The notes under the pieces: model-generated | Database searches by the model: none | What the model was told of the DNA's origin: nothing | Seen by the model: only the letters and a program-made list of their open reading frames with translations | Assembly: GCF_040566695.1 (NCBI RefSeq) | Contig: NZ_JBEXAE010000007.1 | Coordinates: 62,001-126,000, forward strand | Length of the DNA stretch: 64,000 nt | Direction: 5' to 3' | From: Sediminicola arcticus | GTDB lineage: Bacteria; Bacteroidota; Bacteroidia; Flavobacteriales; Flavobacteriaceae | Shown: positions 62,977 through 64,000 of the stretch, piece by piece | Numbering within the stretch: the stretch's first letter is position 1 | Layout: each line of letters opens with the position of its first letter | Position numbers and translations under genes: made by a program

Positions 62977-64000
62977 TTACTTTATTAATGATTTTAACAT
63001 GGTTGTTAATTGTTCCTTATTGTAAATCTTAGAGCTCTGAATTACAGTATTTATTCTTTGAGTATTTTTAATATCTTCCAATGGGTTTGCATCCAAAAGG
63101 ACTAAATCGGCTTGTTTGCCTAATGCAATTGTACCATATGCCTTATCTTTCTTTAGGTAATGTGCGCCATTATAGGCCGAAGTTCTCAGAGCTTCCAAGG
63201 GGGTCATTCCTATTTGGACCATGGCTTGTAATTCTTTATGCAAGGAGATGCCGGGATAGGTATAGGAATTATAAGCGCCACTATCCGATCCGGCCAAAAG
63301 TTTTACACCAGCATCATTTAATGACTTTGTCAATGTTCCAAAAAAGCGGTCTAGTTCTTTCCTGTCTTTTCTTGCTTTCTCAGAGGCATTCAAAGCACCT
63401 TTGATTCTACCTTTATACGATTTTATTATACCCTTTCCCATGTATTTTAAATAGGGGTCGTCCTTATGGTTTACCTCGTCCAAATAACTCAAGTTTTTTC
63501 CGATATGTAGGGTAGGGACAACGTACACATTTTTATTTTTTAAAAGGGAAAAGGTATTTTGGGCTGTACTTGTTTGATACCCTTCCATTAACAGTGGCAT
63601 GGCCTCCCAAAATCCTATCTCTTTGTTTTTTAGCATTTGGGTGACTTCTGTTTCTACAGCAGAACAACCCTTCATGATATAATAAAGATGCTCAACAGCG
63701 TCTATACCAGCATCTACAGTTTCCTTTAGGGTAACGGTGAAGGGCATATGTCCTGAGGTAATAAGTCCTCTTTTATCTGTTTCTTTTAAGGTTTTAAGAT
63801 AGGCTTCTCCAGAAATTCGGCTGTCGTATAATTTTACAAAATCTGTTTGTAGCGATTCTAAAGAGTCCAATGCCTTTGTGATATCTTCATCTGTAACAAC
63901 TTCAAGGGATCCAGCCCAAGTACCGTCGGGACCATCTATTTTTGGTCCTGAAGTATAAATTGTGGGACCGTCCAACGAACCGGCAGCAATTTCTTTTTTC
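62977..64000 (-). CDS. Amidohydrolase 3, N-terminal part beyond the window
   Basis: The frame is open to the right edge (KKEIAAGSLDGPTIYTSGP is read from the last bases), so the start lies outside. About 341 residues are seen: LITSGHMPF, AVEHLYYIM and LLAGSDSGAYNSYT supply later metal ligands, and ADLVLLDANPLEDI is the usual C-terminal signature. The first HxH is not in the window. It is the most upstream gene seen in the amidohydrolase-amidase operon, 13 bp before amidohydrolase 2. Confidence 0.85.
   Translation of the reverse strand, partial: KKEIAAGSLDGPTIYTSGPKIDGPDGTWAGSLEVVTDEDITKALDSLESLQTDFVKLYDSRISGEAYLKTLKETDKRGLITSGHMPFTVTLKETVDAGIDAVEHLYYIMKGCSAVETEVTQMLKNKEIGFWEAMPLLMEGYQTSTAQNTFSLLKNKNVYVVPTLHIGKNLSYLDEVNHKDDPYLKYMGKGIIKSYKGRIKGALNASEKARKDRKELDRFFGTLTKSLNDAGVKLLAGSDSGAYNSYTYPGISLHKELQAMVQIGMTPLEALRTSAYNGAHYLKKDKAYGTIALGKQADLVLLDANPLEDIKNTQRINTVIQSSKIYNKEQLTTMLKSLIK

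Overview
The window is a chromosomal segment of a free-living member of the Bacteroidota, most likely a marine-type Flavobacteriaceae. The evidence is an AT-rich sequence, promoters of the TAnnTTTG type, almost no Shine-Dalgarno sequences, a PorP/SprF-family type IX secretion protein, TonB-dependent receptors with carboxypeptidase-regulatory N-termini, many SPII lipoproteins, and families typical of flavobacteria (DUF2807, PspC/PadR, DUF4870, alpha/beta hydrolase-OsmC fusions, LETM1-related protein). The genus cannot be fixed from the window. I see no rRNA, tRNA, CRISPR, transposase or phage gene.

Layout. 1-5.4 kb: the end of an outer-membrane beta-barrel protein, a COG4705 membrane protein, a small PepSY-like exported protein, and an LtaS-type phosphoglycerol transferase followed 5 bp later by a diacylglycerol kinase. 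5.6-13.8 kb: an unusual neighbourhood of two exported class-A beta-lactamase-like serine hydrolases, an NTT-like nucleotide transporter fused to HEAT repeats, and an exported protein that looks like a glucan water dikinase (phosphohistidine domain then PPDK-type ATP-grasp) with a signal peptide. 14-31.8 kb: housekeeping and stress genes, namely trxB, a dipeptide epimerase/PLP-enzyme pair, a PadR-PspC-DUF2807 operon, DUF4870, DUF4442, AIM24, DUF2461, a NudK-like Nudix hydrolase, M13 peptidase, MsrA, a PBP4-type carboxypeptidase, divergent oxyR-dps and a zinc alcohol dehydrogenase. 32-38.2 kb: a PorP/SprF-SPOR fusion, a PaiB/rluF/COG2509 operon and a DUF1028 protein.

38.4-41.9 kb is a graveyard: a LytS-type histidine kinase, several 2TM-domain proteins and a LytTR response regulator. 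About ten nonsense and frameshift lesions are spread over four of its five genes; one 2TM gene is still intact. 42-48.4 kb: a LETM1-related gene, then a DUF4331-DUF4331-TPR-TonB receptor operon. 48.4-49.3 kb has no annotated-size gene but carries terminators and two colinear, evidently paralogous single-TM microproteins (47/40 and 35 aa). 49.3-53.4 kb (minus strand): SigK/RskA-like sigma/anti-sigma pair, Cu-Zn SOD lipoprotein, hydrolase-OsmC fusion, DUF2490. 53.4-64 kb (minus strand): a run of exported degradative enzymes, namely an S9 peptidase, an Asp-box (BNR) protein, an amidase and three amidohydrolases, the last cut by the window edge.

The strongest candidate for an undescribed system is 5.6-13.8 kb. 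A dikinase that needs ATP appears to be exported, beside a transporter of the nucleotide-carrier family and two exported serine hydrolases. Its promoter carries a palindrome in an operator position. Whether these genes work together is inference.
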